Part shown: piece by piece, positions 22,106 to 33,100 of the stretch
How the letters are laid out: every line of letters begins with the position of its first letter
Numbering within the stretch: the stretch's first letter is position 1
Assembly (NCBI GenBank): GCA_023091735.1
Contig: JALKBU010000100.1
Span: 1 to 64,000, forward strand
DNA length: 64,000 nucleotides
DNA from: Trichomonas tenax
Taxonomy: Eukaryota; Parabasalia; Trichomonadida; Trichomonadidae
Reading direction: 5' to 3'
Notes under the pieces: model-generated
Database searches by the model: none
What the model was told of the DNA's origin: nothing
What the model saw: only the letters and a program-made list of their open reading frames with translations
Program-made: the position numbers and the translations under genes

Positions 22106-22815
22106 GTGCATGAATTCGTTTTGAATTTTGTTTTATATTGCATTAGAGTAAATTTTTTCAAGTTTTCTTTCTTGATTCGTGAAAGTATTTTTGATGATTC
22201 GACAAAGATACTCAAAAACGCATTCCACAAAAATGCAATCGAATTCTATGTCTGTAGATCGAGTTCTCAATGGATAAATGGGAGTGTTCAAAAAAAACAA
22301 AACCTGAATATGCGTTCGATCAAATAGATAAACGATCTGATTGGTGCTCAAGCTGTGGAGGGTCATACTATGAACATCCTTTCATAGTTTTCAGCATAAA
22401 AGGCAAAATAATGAGAATTTCTGGTTATTACTTGAAAGCAGGCTGTTGCAGCGAAGATGGATGGTGTTGCCATGATGACGGAATTCCTTGCTGCGAATGC
22501 TGTCTCTACAGTTGGTCTTTGCAGATTTCGAATGATAATTCTACCTGGAAGACAATCCACAAAGTGGAAAAGGATGAAGAGATGAGAAGATGCAAAGAGA
22601 AGACATACAAATTCAGCGATATTTTTACCACAAAATATGTTCGATTAATTCAAGATGCACCTCCCCCAGGTGCTCCACCATGCATTGCATTGAATAAGAT
22701 CGAATTTTCTGGAAATCTAGAAGGAGATTCGTTTTCATTACATTCAGCTGTTTACGAAAATGAAGATGACGACATTGGCATCATTGGGCACATCTCCAAG
22801 CGCATTGTTCACTAA
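22106..22815 (+). pseudogene. F5/8 type C (discoidin)-like domain protein with a poly-A frameshift
   Basis: The downstream frame (22270-22815) encodes a galactose-binding/discoidin-like domain. GGSYYEHPFIVFSIKGKIMR starts a jelly-roll strand series, LYSWSLQISNDNSTWKTIHK is the central W-x-x-x-x-S-x-D-x-x-x-W motif, and TTKYVRLIQDAP and the terminal IEFSG strand follow. A Cys-rich insertion (AGCCSEDGWCC...CCECC) is unusual. The first part of the domain (AFHKNAIEFYVCRSSSQWIN) lies upstream in another frame. The frames meet in the run of eight A residues near 22291-22298, so a one-base change or sequencing error splits the gene. The 5' end is uncertain and may be truncated. Similar domains occur in many trichomonad proteins of unknown function. 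Confidence 0.6.
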
Positions 22816-23252
22816 ATTTGAACAAATATTATATCAATTTTATATCAAAATATTATCAAATATTGAGAATATCAAAAGAATATTCTATTCCATAGGCAGC
22901 TAAGTATTGCTATAATATAATTGGCTGCATTAGAAGATTTTGACATGTTTAAGTTTACATGTCAGAAACATTTTCGAAATGAGTTAAAACACTGAGATAA
23001 CGTTATGTAATCGAAACATAATAGTTGAATATCTAGTATGGGGCATATGTTTAATAGTTTTGTATTAGTAAAAATGCATGTTTGCGATCGATTCGGCGAT
23101 TTTTGAATTTAATTTCTGACATGTAAATTATATTTTTGTCAAAGGAAACCAAATTTCGAACTCCGTTTTTTTATTAAAAATTTGAGTAAAACATGATACA
23201 GAAGGTCTAAAAATGAAGAAAATTTTGATGGGATAAATAATGAAGTGAAAAG
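22816..23252. other. Intergenic, contains an inverted 8-bp repeat
   Basis: Upstream region of the FKBP gene. tgacatgt and acatgtca at 22941-22948 and 22957-22964 form an inverted repeat, and the motif recurs near 23118. No coding sequence. Confidence 0.5.
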
Positions 23253-23265
23253 TCACTTTTCATTA
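23253..23265 (+). promoter_or_regulatory. Consensus trichomonad initiator (Inr)
   Basis: TCACTTTTCATTA matches the Trichomonas Inr consensus TCAYTWYTCATTA at all 13 positions and ends 5 nt before the FKBP ATG. This is the best single piece of evidence for the lineage of the window. Confidence 0.85.
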
Positions 23266-23270
23266 ATTAA

Positions 23271-23807
23271 ATGCCAATCAGACGTCAGGCGAAGAAAGTG
23301 AAGAAATCTTTCTTGAAGAAATACGGCATCGCAATCTTCGGCACAATCGCTACAATCGCAGTGTTTATCGGCCTCGTTATCTATTTGGGCGCAAATCATG
23401 AGGAAGAAGATCCATATGGCGCTCCAAAGCCACAGAAGCTTCCAAAGGCGAAGCACGGAAAGATAAAGGTCTCTCCAGATGGCAAAGTCACAAAAGATAT
23501 CCTCAAGGAGGGCACAGGTCCACAAGCTAAGGCAGGTGACCACGTCAGAGTCCACTACACAGGTACACTCACAAACGGAAAGAAGTTCGACTCTTCCGTT
23601 GACAGAAATCAGCCATTCGAATTCACAATCGGACAAGGTGTCATCCAGGGATGGAGCCTCGGCGTCGCCACAATGAAGGTCGGCGAGAAGTCTCGTTTCG
23701 TCATCGATCAGGAGTACGCTTATGGTCCACGTGGTGCTGGCAGAGATATCCCACCAATGGCCACACTCTACTTCGAAATCGAGCTCCTCGAAATTCTCAA
23801 ACACTAA
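23271..23807 (+). CDS. Membrane-anchored FKBP-type peptidyl-prolyl isomerase
   Basis: A 178-residue protein. The basic N-terminus (RRQAKKVKKSFLKK) precedes one hydrophobic helix at about residues 19-40, making a type II signal-anchor. Residues 75-177 are a complete FKBP domain: HVRVHYTGTLTNGKKFDSS, QPFEFTIGQGVIQGWSLGV, EYAYGPRGAGRDIPPMATLY and FEIELLEI. The drug- and proline-binding pocket residues (Tyr96, Phe106, Asp107, Phe116, Trp128, Tyr149 and Phe168) are present, so catalytic cis-trans isomerisation of Xaa-Pro bonds is expected. The domain should face the lumen of the ER or another endomembrane compartment. C-ending codons dominate, suggesting high expression, and a perfect Inr precedes the start. 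Confidence 0.95.
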   Translation: MPIRRQAKKVKKSFLKKYGIAIFGTIATIAVFIGLVIYLGANHEEEDPYGAPKPQKLPKAKHGKIKVSPDGKVTKDILKEGTGPQAKAGDHVRVHYTGTLTNGKKFDSSVDRNQPFEFTIGQGVIQGWSLGVATMKVGEKSRFVIDQEYAYGPRGAGRDIPPMATLYFEIELLEILKH

Positions 23808-24168
23808 ACATATCACACTTCCACAAAATAATTTTTTAATATATTTTATACCGAACTTCCGAATCTATTGAATTTTAATGGGAAATTGTTACGCAAATTA
23901 TTCTACACTCTGATTTGCTGTATTTACCATTTTGTAAAAAATTATGTCATGTAAACTATATTATTAGTATATACTTGGGGTTACTTGCTAATCTATATAT
24001 AGAGGCTGTATGCCAACATATATATTTAGACCACAAAATCGAGCAAATAATTTTTTAAGTTTATTTTTAAAATAAATCACTTTTTTTATTCGGATAAAAG
24101 AGTAAATATATATGGCGATCGTTTCACCTGAGCTTATAATAAATGTAGTATCAATTTATTAAAAGTTG
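23808..24168. other. Intergenic
   Basis: AT-rich spacer between FKBP and the Maverick-like cluster; nothing recognised. Confidence 0.45.
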
Positions 24169-24863
24169 ATGATTTTTATTAAATCTAATGAAAACGTAAC
24201 AAAAATTGAATCAAAACATCCCTTCGAAACTGAAAAAAAATCGAAGACTCAGCACCTATTAAAACAGAAATTTCATCTCGTCGTGGTCGTGGTCTAAATC
24301 CTGAATGGATTAAAGAACAATTTAAAAATGAAGGTTGTGAATTAATAACTGAATAGAAAAGATGTGAAAGTGAACTTATTTATAGATACAAGGGTAAAGT
24401 ATTTTCAATTACGTGGCATAGATGGAATAAAGGTGAAAGACCCCATAAATGTGACGAAGATGAAATAAAAATTGTTGAAAATCCAAAAGAAAATGGTGTT
24501 TCTATATATTGCATCCGTAAAGTTCCAACAAAAAATGGAAAAAGAATGAATAGAAGAATTTATAACCCGGAATATATTAAAATGATTTTCAAAAATGAAG
24601 ATTGTGAAGTATTAAATGCTGATGAATACTTAAATGTTAAAACTAAATTAAAATATAAATATATTGGAAATGATGAAAGATGTAAACATAAAGATAAGAT
24701 TTAAAGTATATGTTTTAATAACTGGAAGTCATTAGGTATTAGAAAACACTTTAAAGAATATAGGAAATCAGCAAAATTTTTCGGTGCTTTGAACATCAGG
24801 CTCAACGAGCCGTTCAATAGTGAACATCAAACTGAAATCATTGATGAAGGTGATGTATTGTAA
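24169..24863 (+). pseudogene. Mobile-element/virus-like repeat-domain protein, broken
   Basis: The ATG at 24169 opens a frame that passes, after a one-base shift in the A run at 24233-24240, into a longer frame ending at 24863 with in-frame stops at 24354 and 24702. The translation holds two or three copies of a module with the pattern F-K-N-E-G/D-C-E-L/V-L, then L-x-Y-x-Y, then W-x-x-W-N-K/K-S: for example WIKEQFKNEGCELITE with LIYRYKGKVFSITWHRWNKG, and YIKMIFKNEDCEVLNADEYL. Such modules are common in large DNA-virus and Maverick proteins and near homing-type endonucleases. The TAG at 24354 replaces a Tyr position, unlike the Gln-type stops elsewhere. It lies directly upstream of two small Maverick-like genes. 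Confidence 0.5.
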
Positions 24864-24962
24864 AGGTTTTTCGCTTCATAATTTAAAAAAAATGGTTTCA
24901 TTTCATACTAATAAAAATTTAAATATTTGAAACATAAATTTATTTTTATTTAATTATAAAAC

Positions 24963-25184
24963 ATGAGTGCTGGAATATTTAGAAAATTATGGAAAGGTAT
25001 CAAAAATGCCGCAAAATGGGTTCATAATAAAGTATTAAAACCTGTTGCTAAAGCTGATGTACCAATCGCTAAAACGGTAGGTACTGCAATTGGTGGAATA
25101 TTTGATGCTAAAGCAGGGAATCCAATGATGGGTGCACAAGTTGGAAATGTCATCGATGGAGTTGTTGAACAAATTGCAAAGTGA
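24963..25184 (+). CDS. Small Maverick/Polinton-like amphipathic protein
   Basis: A 73-residue basic protein beginning MSAGIFRKLWKGIKNAAKW, with a Gly/Ala-rich centre (AKTVGTAIGGIFDAKAGNP) and a short hydrophobic end. The N-terminus forms an amphipathic, cationic helix and is clearly related to the oppositely oriented 79-residue protein at 25204-25443 (MGAGIFKKLWDKINRTAKSI). Such paired small proteins, next to element-type coding debris, suggest minor virion or membrane-active components of a Maverick/Polinton element; this is inference. The frame is intact with its own ATG. The two genes converge with 19 nt between stop codons. Confidence 0.5.
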   Translation: MSAGIFRKLWKGIKNAAKWVHNKVLKPVAKADVPIAKTVGTAIGGIFDAKAGNPMMGAQVGNVIDGVVEQIAK

Positions 25185-25203
25185 CACAAAATTAAAATTA
25201 TTT

Positions 25204-25443
25204 TCACTTCAATATTGGAGTTAGTCGTTTGACAACTTCATTGTTTTTTTCAAATGTTTTTTTAACAGTTGGACCATGTTGTGGTGATACTAAAATATCT
25301 AAATCACTTACTGCTTCAGATTTAGGTAGTATTTTATCCTTTATAAAATTAACCGTTTTCTTTCCGCCTTCCCGTATACTTTTAGCAGTTCTATTTATCT
25401 TATCCCATAATTTCTTAAATATTCCAGCACCCATTATTTTCAT
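25204..25443 (-). CDS. Small Maverick/Polinton-like amphipathic protein, paralogue
   Basis: A 79-residue protein. It starts at the ATG at 25443 (MKIMGAGIFKKLWDKI) or at the internal Met four codons later, which would match the start of its neighbour. The cationic amphipathic N-terminal helix is followed by a Lys-rich linker and a polar tail (LDILVSPQHGPTVKKTFEK). It shares the AGIFxKLWxxI signature with the facing gene at 24963-25184. Role unknown; the context suggests an element-encoded structural protein. Confidence 0.5.
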   Translation of the reverse strand: MKIMGAGIFKKLWDKINRTAKSIREGGKKTVNFIKDKILPKSEAVSDLDILVSPQHGPTVKKTFEKNNEVVKRLTPILK

Positions 25444-26666
25444 AAGAATTAAAAAATAAATTTATGTTCAAATATTATTTTTTATTTGTACATAAATGAC
25501 AACAAACTATTTAATCCCGAACACAATAATACGTTTCAAAACTCTTCATATATGCTTTTAAATTAGTCTGCACATATTCCCTATATATTAGCATTGCACA
25601 ATACAATCATATAGTTTAATTAATCTATCTAAACACTTCATTAGGATCTTGATTCAGATTCAATTTGTTTCAATACAATTGATACAAGCTTTCACCCATT
25701 TCAAACATATTAAAATCATACTGTAGATTCCACCCCCAACCCTGGACTATATTTCAAATTTTAATATTCTCATCAATTTCATTCAACACTTCAGATTCAC
25801 CTCATATTCATGCTGATGTTTCTTATGTTCGTTCTCTATCGATATTCACAAAATAAAGTCTTCCACTATAGTTATATTGTATAGATTCTAAAATTTACCT
25901 ATTTTTTAGTCCAGATGTAAGAAAAGTAGGGTATTCGCAATAATTTCATACCTTGAAATCTTCTTAAATGCTGTATATTCTAATCAGCGCCTTGCAAAAC
26001 CTTGACTGATGAAATAATTGTCGAGTCCCATATTAAATCGATTACATCTTATCAATGTGTTTTGCTTTCGTCATACATTTGTATTAGAGAGCTGCGGCAC
26101 CTTCCGTGGTTAGTATGTTGGCAGCAATAAAATCCTCGTAACTCCTTCAGAGGGAAAGTTTGCTGAACATGCAAACCATCGAGAAAATGGCAAGAGAGTT
26201 TCTCCCTTTTCTCTGTTAAGTTAACTTTCCCTCTTTCCGGATAAACTCAATGAGAAATAACGGCCGGATAATGGTGTTGAAGGATAAGAGGAGGCAAAAA
26301 TTCCATACATTTATAAAAAAAACTGGAGAAACTCGATTATTGAATTGACAAATTCGCGAAAATGATATTTCATCCATGAAAATGGTACTTGATTCGCATA
26401 AAGTTCACAGCAATGGAGCATCAAACAGAGTATACTGACAATATATGAGGTTCTGCGCTTGAATTGATATGTTTTTATTTACTATGAAACTAATATGTTA
26501 ATTAACAAATAAATGATGAGTTTTATTTTTTGCTCCAACATTCCAAAGAGTAGTTTGGCAGGCGATCTATCTTATGTAATATATAGTTGCTATCTATATA
26601 TTCTAGAAGAAAATTTTGCTGCATCATCATTCGTCCGTTAAATTAAGGTTATTGATTCACATAACT
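25444..26666. other. Intergenic with one hairpin-forming repeat
   Basis: No coding frame of interest. A 12-bp perfect inverted repeat (26149-26160 with 26223-26234) with further partial pairing inside is listed separately. Confidence 0.5.
26149..26234. repeat. Imperfect hairpin, about 86 nt
   Basis: agagggaaagtt pairs perfectly with aactttccctct 62 nt later, and a further partial match extends the stem inwards to about 20 nt. Size and shape are similar to the hairpins at 35 kb. Function unknown. Confidence 0.6.
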
Positions 26667-26957
26667 ATGGGAAAATTTATTTTAATATTTTTGCCAACAT
26701 TATTGTGCATGGGAAAGGAAAGGATCGGTCTCGTCATTGAGTCAGCTCAAAAGCAAAATAGTAAATTTTCGATCCAAATCGACTCAGAGGCTAAGACAGA
26801 TGACTTATTGGATATCATTGGAAAACACCTTGGAGTTGGCCCGCATCAAATTAGATTGACTGTCGGTGGAGTGCAAATTCAGACAAAAAAATTATTAAGC
26901 GATTACGATATTAAAGAAGGTTCGACTATCCAACAATTGTTAAGGATTCGTGGATGA
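26667..26957 (+). CDS. Ubiquitin-like protein with a single C-terminal Gly
   Basis: A 96-residue protein if started at the ATG at 26667, or 82 residues from the ATG at 26709. The last 70 residues form a ubiquitin-like beta-grasp: KFSIQIDSEAKTDDLLDIIG, then GVGPHQIRLTVGGVQIQTKK, then LLSDYDIKEGSTIQQLLRIR. LSDYDIKEGSTIQ parallels the ubiquitin LSDYNIQKESTLH segment. The protein ends RIRG, one Gly short of the Gly-Gly used for conjugation, so it may be non-conjugating, or the end may have been altered. The longer start adds a hydrophobic stretch (FILIFLPTLLC) that would not suit a cytosolic modifier, so the 26709 start is plausible. Confidence 0.7.
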   Translation: MGKFILIFLPTLLCMGKERIGLVIESAQKQNSKFSIQIDSEAKTDDLLDIIGKHLGVGPHQIRLTVGGVQIQTKKLLSDYDIKEGSTIQQLLRIRG

Positions 26958-27185
26958 ATAAAATAATTTTTCTTATACTCTTCTCTTTTCAATGATGTAA
27001 TGAATAAATTACCAGACAGAGTAATAAGTATTTACAATATTCATTGCAATGCAATTCAATATGAAATGAAAACGGTTTCAAAAATTGTTCAAGATTTGGA
27101 ATTCGTTGTTTGCTTGAACACAGGCCTTACGTTGATGGGAATACGAAGGAGCTTCAAAATATTGCAATTTAAAAAAAAGCAAATT
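26958..27185. other. Short intergenic region
   Basis: No feature recognised; it lies between two convergent genes. Confidence 0.4.
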
Positions 27186-30100
27186 TCAAATGTTTATCTC
27201 TTGAACGTCATCTATGTCTTCATCAATGTCGATGTTTTCATCAGCGATGGTCTTGTCGTCGTCTTGGAAGTCTTCACGGAATGGGTCATCGTGTTGAGAA
27301 CTTGAGCCGAAAAGAGGGTTTTCGCTCGTGACCATTGTCTCATCGTTCGTGATTGTTTGAACTGTCTCGGCTTCCATACAGTGGCTCATTTCTCCAAGAG
27401 ATTCGTCACTCGATTTCTTATTTCGAGTCTTGATGAAAACAAAAACGGCGATGAATATGAGCGCGAATACGAATATTCCTGCTCCAAGGAGAGGCCAGAG
27501 GAGATTCTTCTTCTTGTCTGCGTGATTGTCGTTGATTTGCACATCTCCTGTGTCTGAGATCGAATATCCGATCTGAACCAAGACGCTTGATTCGGCGTAC
27601 GTGATGAAAGGGATTCCATCTTTTCCGATCTCAGTCGTCTGTATGAACATGATGTACGTCACGAGTGGCGTCCTCCCCGTGAATCCAATTGGCATGAGAG
27701 ATGGCCGAGACCTTGGAACAGTGGAACATGCAGGACGAGGAGTCATCGTCTGTGCATCTGTATTCTCTGTTGGAGATTGAGGATTCGGAGGAGGTTGGAA
27801 TACAATGATCGTGATCCTTGTGTCCTTCGATGAAGCGTTCTTTGCATCAAAAACCTGGAAGATGACATCATGCTTACCTTCTGCGTGAGGAACTTCAATC
27901 AGTGTGATGAACTCGGAGCACTGAGACCTGTTCGATGAGATGCACTTGTGGATCGGCTTGAATTCGCCGAAGCCGAATCTGACAAATACTGTGAGGTCGT
28001 CGTCTGGATCGAGGTCTGTGACGAAACCGCTGACGTTCATGAAGTCTCCAATGCTGAAGCTAGTATTCACGATTTCGTATATCGAAAGCTCCGGCGAGTT
28101 GAAGTTGTAGTAGTAGAATGTGTGATTTTGCACATCAGACTTGAGCCCGAATCCGTCTACTGCGAATATGTGGAGCTCATGCTTCCTGAACGGGATGCTT
28201 CCTGGTTGGATCTCGATCTGGCATCATATCTTCTTGGATTCCCCGCCGCAAGTGACGAATTCGCTGAAATCGACTTCATCGTAGTCGTCGATCTGATAAA
28301 AGACTTGCGCGCGGTCGTCGTCCCACAGGTTGATGTCAAGGCCGATGAACGCCTTCCATGAGAAGCGGTTGCTGATTTCATTCATGATCTCAAAACGAGG
28401 CTTCTCGTTCATCACAATCGTGTGGAGTCCGTCGTTCTTCGGGACTTTGAAAGAGTAGTTGAAATACTGCCAATCGCCTGTCGCGATTGTAGAGAATATC
28501 TCCGCGTAGCCGCACAGGTTGACTTGCAGGTTGACGAATATCTTGTCTCCTGGATCTGGGTCTCTCACCCTCCCTTGGAGAAGGACGACGTCATGGTAGT
28601 CGTACTGCTCCTTCGTGTCAACAGAGAGTATCTCCATGCCAGGCGCGTTCTGGTCGATGAACAGGAAGTCGTATGCTTTGTCGCGGCTCTCTGATCCGAA
28701 CTCGTCGCGAACGAATACGTAGAGTCTGTGGGCGCTGAATGAGAGAGAACCAGCAGGAAGCTCGATCTGGACGACAACTAACTTCTTCTCCCCGTTAGTT
28801 TCGATCATGTCCGTGAGGTTAATCTCGACGCCGCCGTCGATGCAGTACCAGAGCTGGACGCGAGTATTGTCCCAGACTTCAACTTCGAGGTCGATGTATC
28901 CTTTGTTGAAGTACTGCTGCTTGACCTGGTTGACGATATTCAGCGTCGGTCTGAGTTTGATGACAGAGTATCCTTCGTTGAGAGTTGCGACGACTTTCGT
29001 GTCCTCCTTTGCCCAGATCTTGAAAGACTGTGGGTTGACAGAAGTTGGGACGTTGATGTCGAAGCTGAATAGACCCGTTGTCGTGTTGTCTGAGACAACG
29101 AGGTCGCGAACTACGTAGTTCCTCCCTGAGCCAGAGAGCTAGTAGTATATGCTCAGAACCTTGCCTGAGTCGAAGTCTCCTGCGAAGCTTGTGATCGTGA
29201 CGTTCTCGCATGGGATGTACGAATTCTAGATAGAGTTGAGAAGCTTGATGCAAGAATTGTACTAGATCTTGAAGTCGTGCCTTTTTTCCTGAGAGCACGC
29301 GCCATTCTTGTCGCGAGCCTGGAAGACGATGAAGAATGTTCCGTTCTCCTTCGCAAGCTTAATAGTAGATTCGAATGCATTCCACTCGCCGTCTACACTG
29401 ACTTCTGCGATCGATGTGTACTCGGTGAAGTTGATTCTGTAAACGATGCTGATGATGTCGCAGGCATTCCTGTCACGAGCGCGACCGCGGACGTGTATGC
29501 TCTCGTAGAAGTTGTATACGTCCTTCCTGTCGAAGCTGTCGATGATGAGCTCAGGAGAGTTGTCGTTAATGAATTCGAATGTGTGCGTGAATGTTTCTGA
29601 GAACTCACCGAACTCATCATATGAATATATATATAGTGTGTGCTTTTCGGGTCCGAGAGTGAAAGAGTCGACTTTGATCTGCTTGTGGTACGTGAATGTT
29701 CTCTTGTAGAAGCCAGTGAAGCAAGATTCTCTTCCTTCGTCGAATTTGTAGCAAACTTTCGCCTATGTGTTGTCTGTGGCGTTGAAGTCGACGTTGATGT
29801 GGTCGTTGTTGTAGTATGTTGGGTTGAGATCGCTGAAGACGTTTATCAATGGTTTCGTGTTGATGATGAAGTTTCCGCTGATCCAGTACAGACTTCCACC
29901 GTTCGATTCGATCCATACTCGAACTTTGTGTATCCTGGAATTCGTCGAAGGAGAGAGTGTGACATTGAAGTCATCATTCCGATATCGATCATCGACTGTG
30001 ATGTGCGCTTGATGGACTGGGTCTTCGCTGTCGATCTTTGAGAAGACATCGATCTCTGTGCCTGGATCGTAGCCGACTGCGAATCCGGACAGGATGATTT

Positions 30101-33100
30101 CCTCGTCCGTCTTGTATGTCAGTTTGAGATTCCTGAAGAACTCAACTCCTGGATTCCGGATGACTTCGAAGTCAATGAGATGCATATTCGAAGGCACATT
30201 GTCCTGGTTGACGGCAATGAGTGACACAGTGTGGAATCCATTCGATAGCGGGTTCATTATCGTGTAGTCGAATGTGATCAATTCTCCTGTTGATGTGAAC
30301 TCACTAACTTTCTGGTATATGTTGAAGTTGTATTTCATGTACAGTGAGACTGAATCACCAGATGTGTCATTGACCTGGCATCTGACGTCGATGTTCTCAG
30401 AGAACATGCACGCGTGAGACTTCCTCAACGAAGTGACAGAGAGGGTCGGCGGCGTCTTCTCGTCAGAGTATTCGAAGTCGAAAGAATTGAAATCTGAAGA
30501 CTGACCGAACTCGTCACTTGCGAAGATGTTGGGAGTGTGTCTTCCATATGAGATTGATCCATCCTTGATCAAGAGCTGAAGGATTCTCCGCTTAACCTCA
30601 TAGAAGCTCTAGATGCGACCTGAGATGAGATGCTCTGGACCATCATCGATCTTGTAGTAGACATAAACATCTGTGTCGTCGTAGACATCAACATCAACTT
30701 CGACGAAAGCATTTTTGAAGTAATAACTATTGATTTCGTTCGTGACGTTGATCGTTGGCTTTAGTAAAACGATTATGTAGTTCTCGTTGTATGGGCAGAT
30801 GACGTGGCCTTCATCGTTCTCGACGAAGAGAATGAGGTAGTAATCTGCCATTAAATTCAGGAGACTGACGCCAAAGCAGATCACATCTGATGTCATGTTC
30901 TCGAGAATGACGACATCAGAGACGTGGACTTTCTCTGTGAAGTCGAGGCTGTAGAACAATCTGACAGTCGACGAAGCATCGAAGTCGAGAAGCACACAAG
31001 AAACGTCAATGACATCGCCAGGATTGTACGATCTCTGGAATTTGCTGACGATGGAGACGCCTGGGTTCTTGCTGACCTTGAATCCAAGACTGACCTCCTC
31101 GGACTTCGCCTCTGTGCTGTCGACTGCAATAACTCTAATGCTGTATGAGCCATCGCCCTGAGGGACACGGAATGTGTGACTGAAGTCGGGCCATTTACCA
31201 TCAGAGATGGAATCGTATATGATGACAAGATCGCTGCTTCCAACTTTGAAGCCAACACGAAGACTGTCGCCTTTGTCCAAGTCACGGACACTTCTGCTGA
31301 ATGTGATGCTCTCGTAAAACTTGTAGTCGCCAGGCTTCGGAAGAGAGTTATCTTGATCTGACGGCATATGCTGATTTCATCGCCATTGCAAACAATCCAC
31401 TCGTCCAGATGCTCAGAAGGAGAATCGTCGAAGAAGTAGAATATCTGGAAGCACGAGTCGTCAGAAACTCTCCCTGAGAAGTCGATGTAATCGTTCTTGT
31501 AGTATACATCTTTGATCGCCTCAGATGAGACAATGGCTGGACCGATGTTTACTGAAATGAAGAAGCCAGAAGAGATAGATTTGACATCATCACACTCTGC
31601 CCAGAAATTGATGCTGTATGATCCAACAGATGTCAGGATGCTGATGCTGAAGTTGAATTCGTCTGCCTTGTAGTCTTCGTTCATCTTAAGGAGAGATGTC
31701 GCATAAACTCTTTGTCCCTGGTTGATAGAATAGAAGACCTGAGTGAACTTTTCTGGATCGAATTCGGCAACGAAACCTCTGATGATTATATCTTCTCCGC
31801 CGTCATATGAAGAGTTGATCGGAGACTGGATGATGACGACTGGACTCTTCTTGACTTGGATGTTGAATGTAACATCGCTCGATGATGAATCTGTCTCATC
31901 AGGTGCTGTGAATATGACAGTGAATATTCCTTCGACTGGGATCGCAATGTCGTACTCAAATAAATCGCTGCTCAAAAGGTCGCTTCTGATTTCTCTGAAT
32001 GATGAATCACCTTCCTTAGAAAGGACTCTGATTACACTGTTCTGATCTTTGTCAGAAACTGAGATGTTGAACTTAGCTTGTTCATAGAAACCGAATGTGC
32101 TCTTCTTGTTCAAGAGTTCGATACTGAGAGAAGGTGCATTTCTGCTGGCATACTCGAATTGGTGAATGCTTTCTTCAGTCTTGATCTCGAACTGGTAGAT
32201 GATGTATATCGTGATACGGTGCGTTCCTGGTCTGAAGTACTCTGTCGGCATTGGGATTTGCCTGTGGATGGACGTGTTCAAGTTGTTGCAAATTATCGAT
32301 CCTTGGACAGGAACAAATGGGCGACTGTCCAACTTGTAGAAAATGTGGATTTTCGTGTCATCATAAATGACTGAATCAAAGTTTATGAGCTCTCCACTTG
32401 AGTACTCGCTTTTCAGTGGATTAATTGAGATGATTCTTGGAGCTTTGTTCGTTGTTGTGTACAAAATAGATCGGAGGCTCTTGCGGCCGTTTCCATCGCG
32501 AACTCAAAGGTAGATGCTGTTGTGGCTTGAGTATGAAGGGAGAACCATCTCAAATGTGAACGACTCTGTCCTGAAGTTATCACCGATCTCGAGGCTGCAT
32601 GGAGGATAAACGAATTCATCGGTTTTGATCTGATAGAAAACTTCAATAGAGCTTCCAATGTCATAGTCTCCAGCGAAGCATGTGATGTTGACTGATGAAT
32701 CTGGTTCGTACATCTTGTCAAGAGTAGTTTCAATGATGAGGATTGAAGTCTTCGAAACTTTAAAGTGTATCGTTTTTTCGGCAGATTGAGATGTTTCATC
32801 AGCTGCATAGAAAGTCAAATCGTACTCTGAATAGATTTTATCATATTCAAATGTGTATGTCGTGTATATCCACTCTTTAGACGATGTCACATTCTCGATG
32901 TTCACATACTCTCCATCATTGACCTTCACGAAAAGATAGATTTCATCTCCATAATTGAAATCTCGGACCTTGATGTTGAACTGTGCAGACTCATGGAAAT
33001 AGAAGACATTCTTCTGGATGGTTTGCGATACCTCGATTTCAGGTGCTCTATTGTTGACGAGTTCAAATGTGTGATCAACGAGTTGTGACTGATATCCCCA

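Noticed and set aside
27948..30041. Many long open frames antisense to the surface pseudogene
   Set aside because: They arise from the GC-rich codon bias of the real strand and give Val/Asp/Glu-rich translations without domain features.
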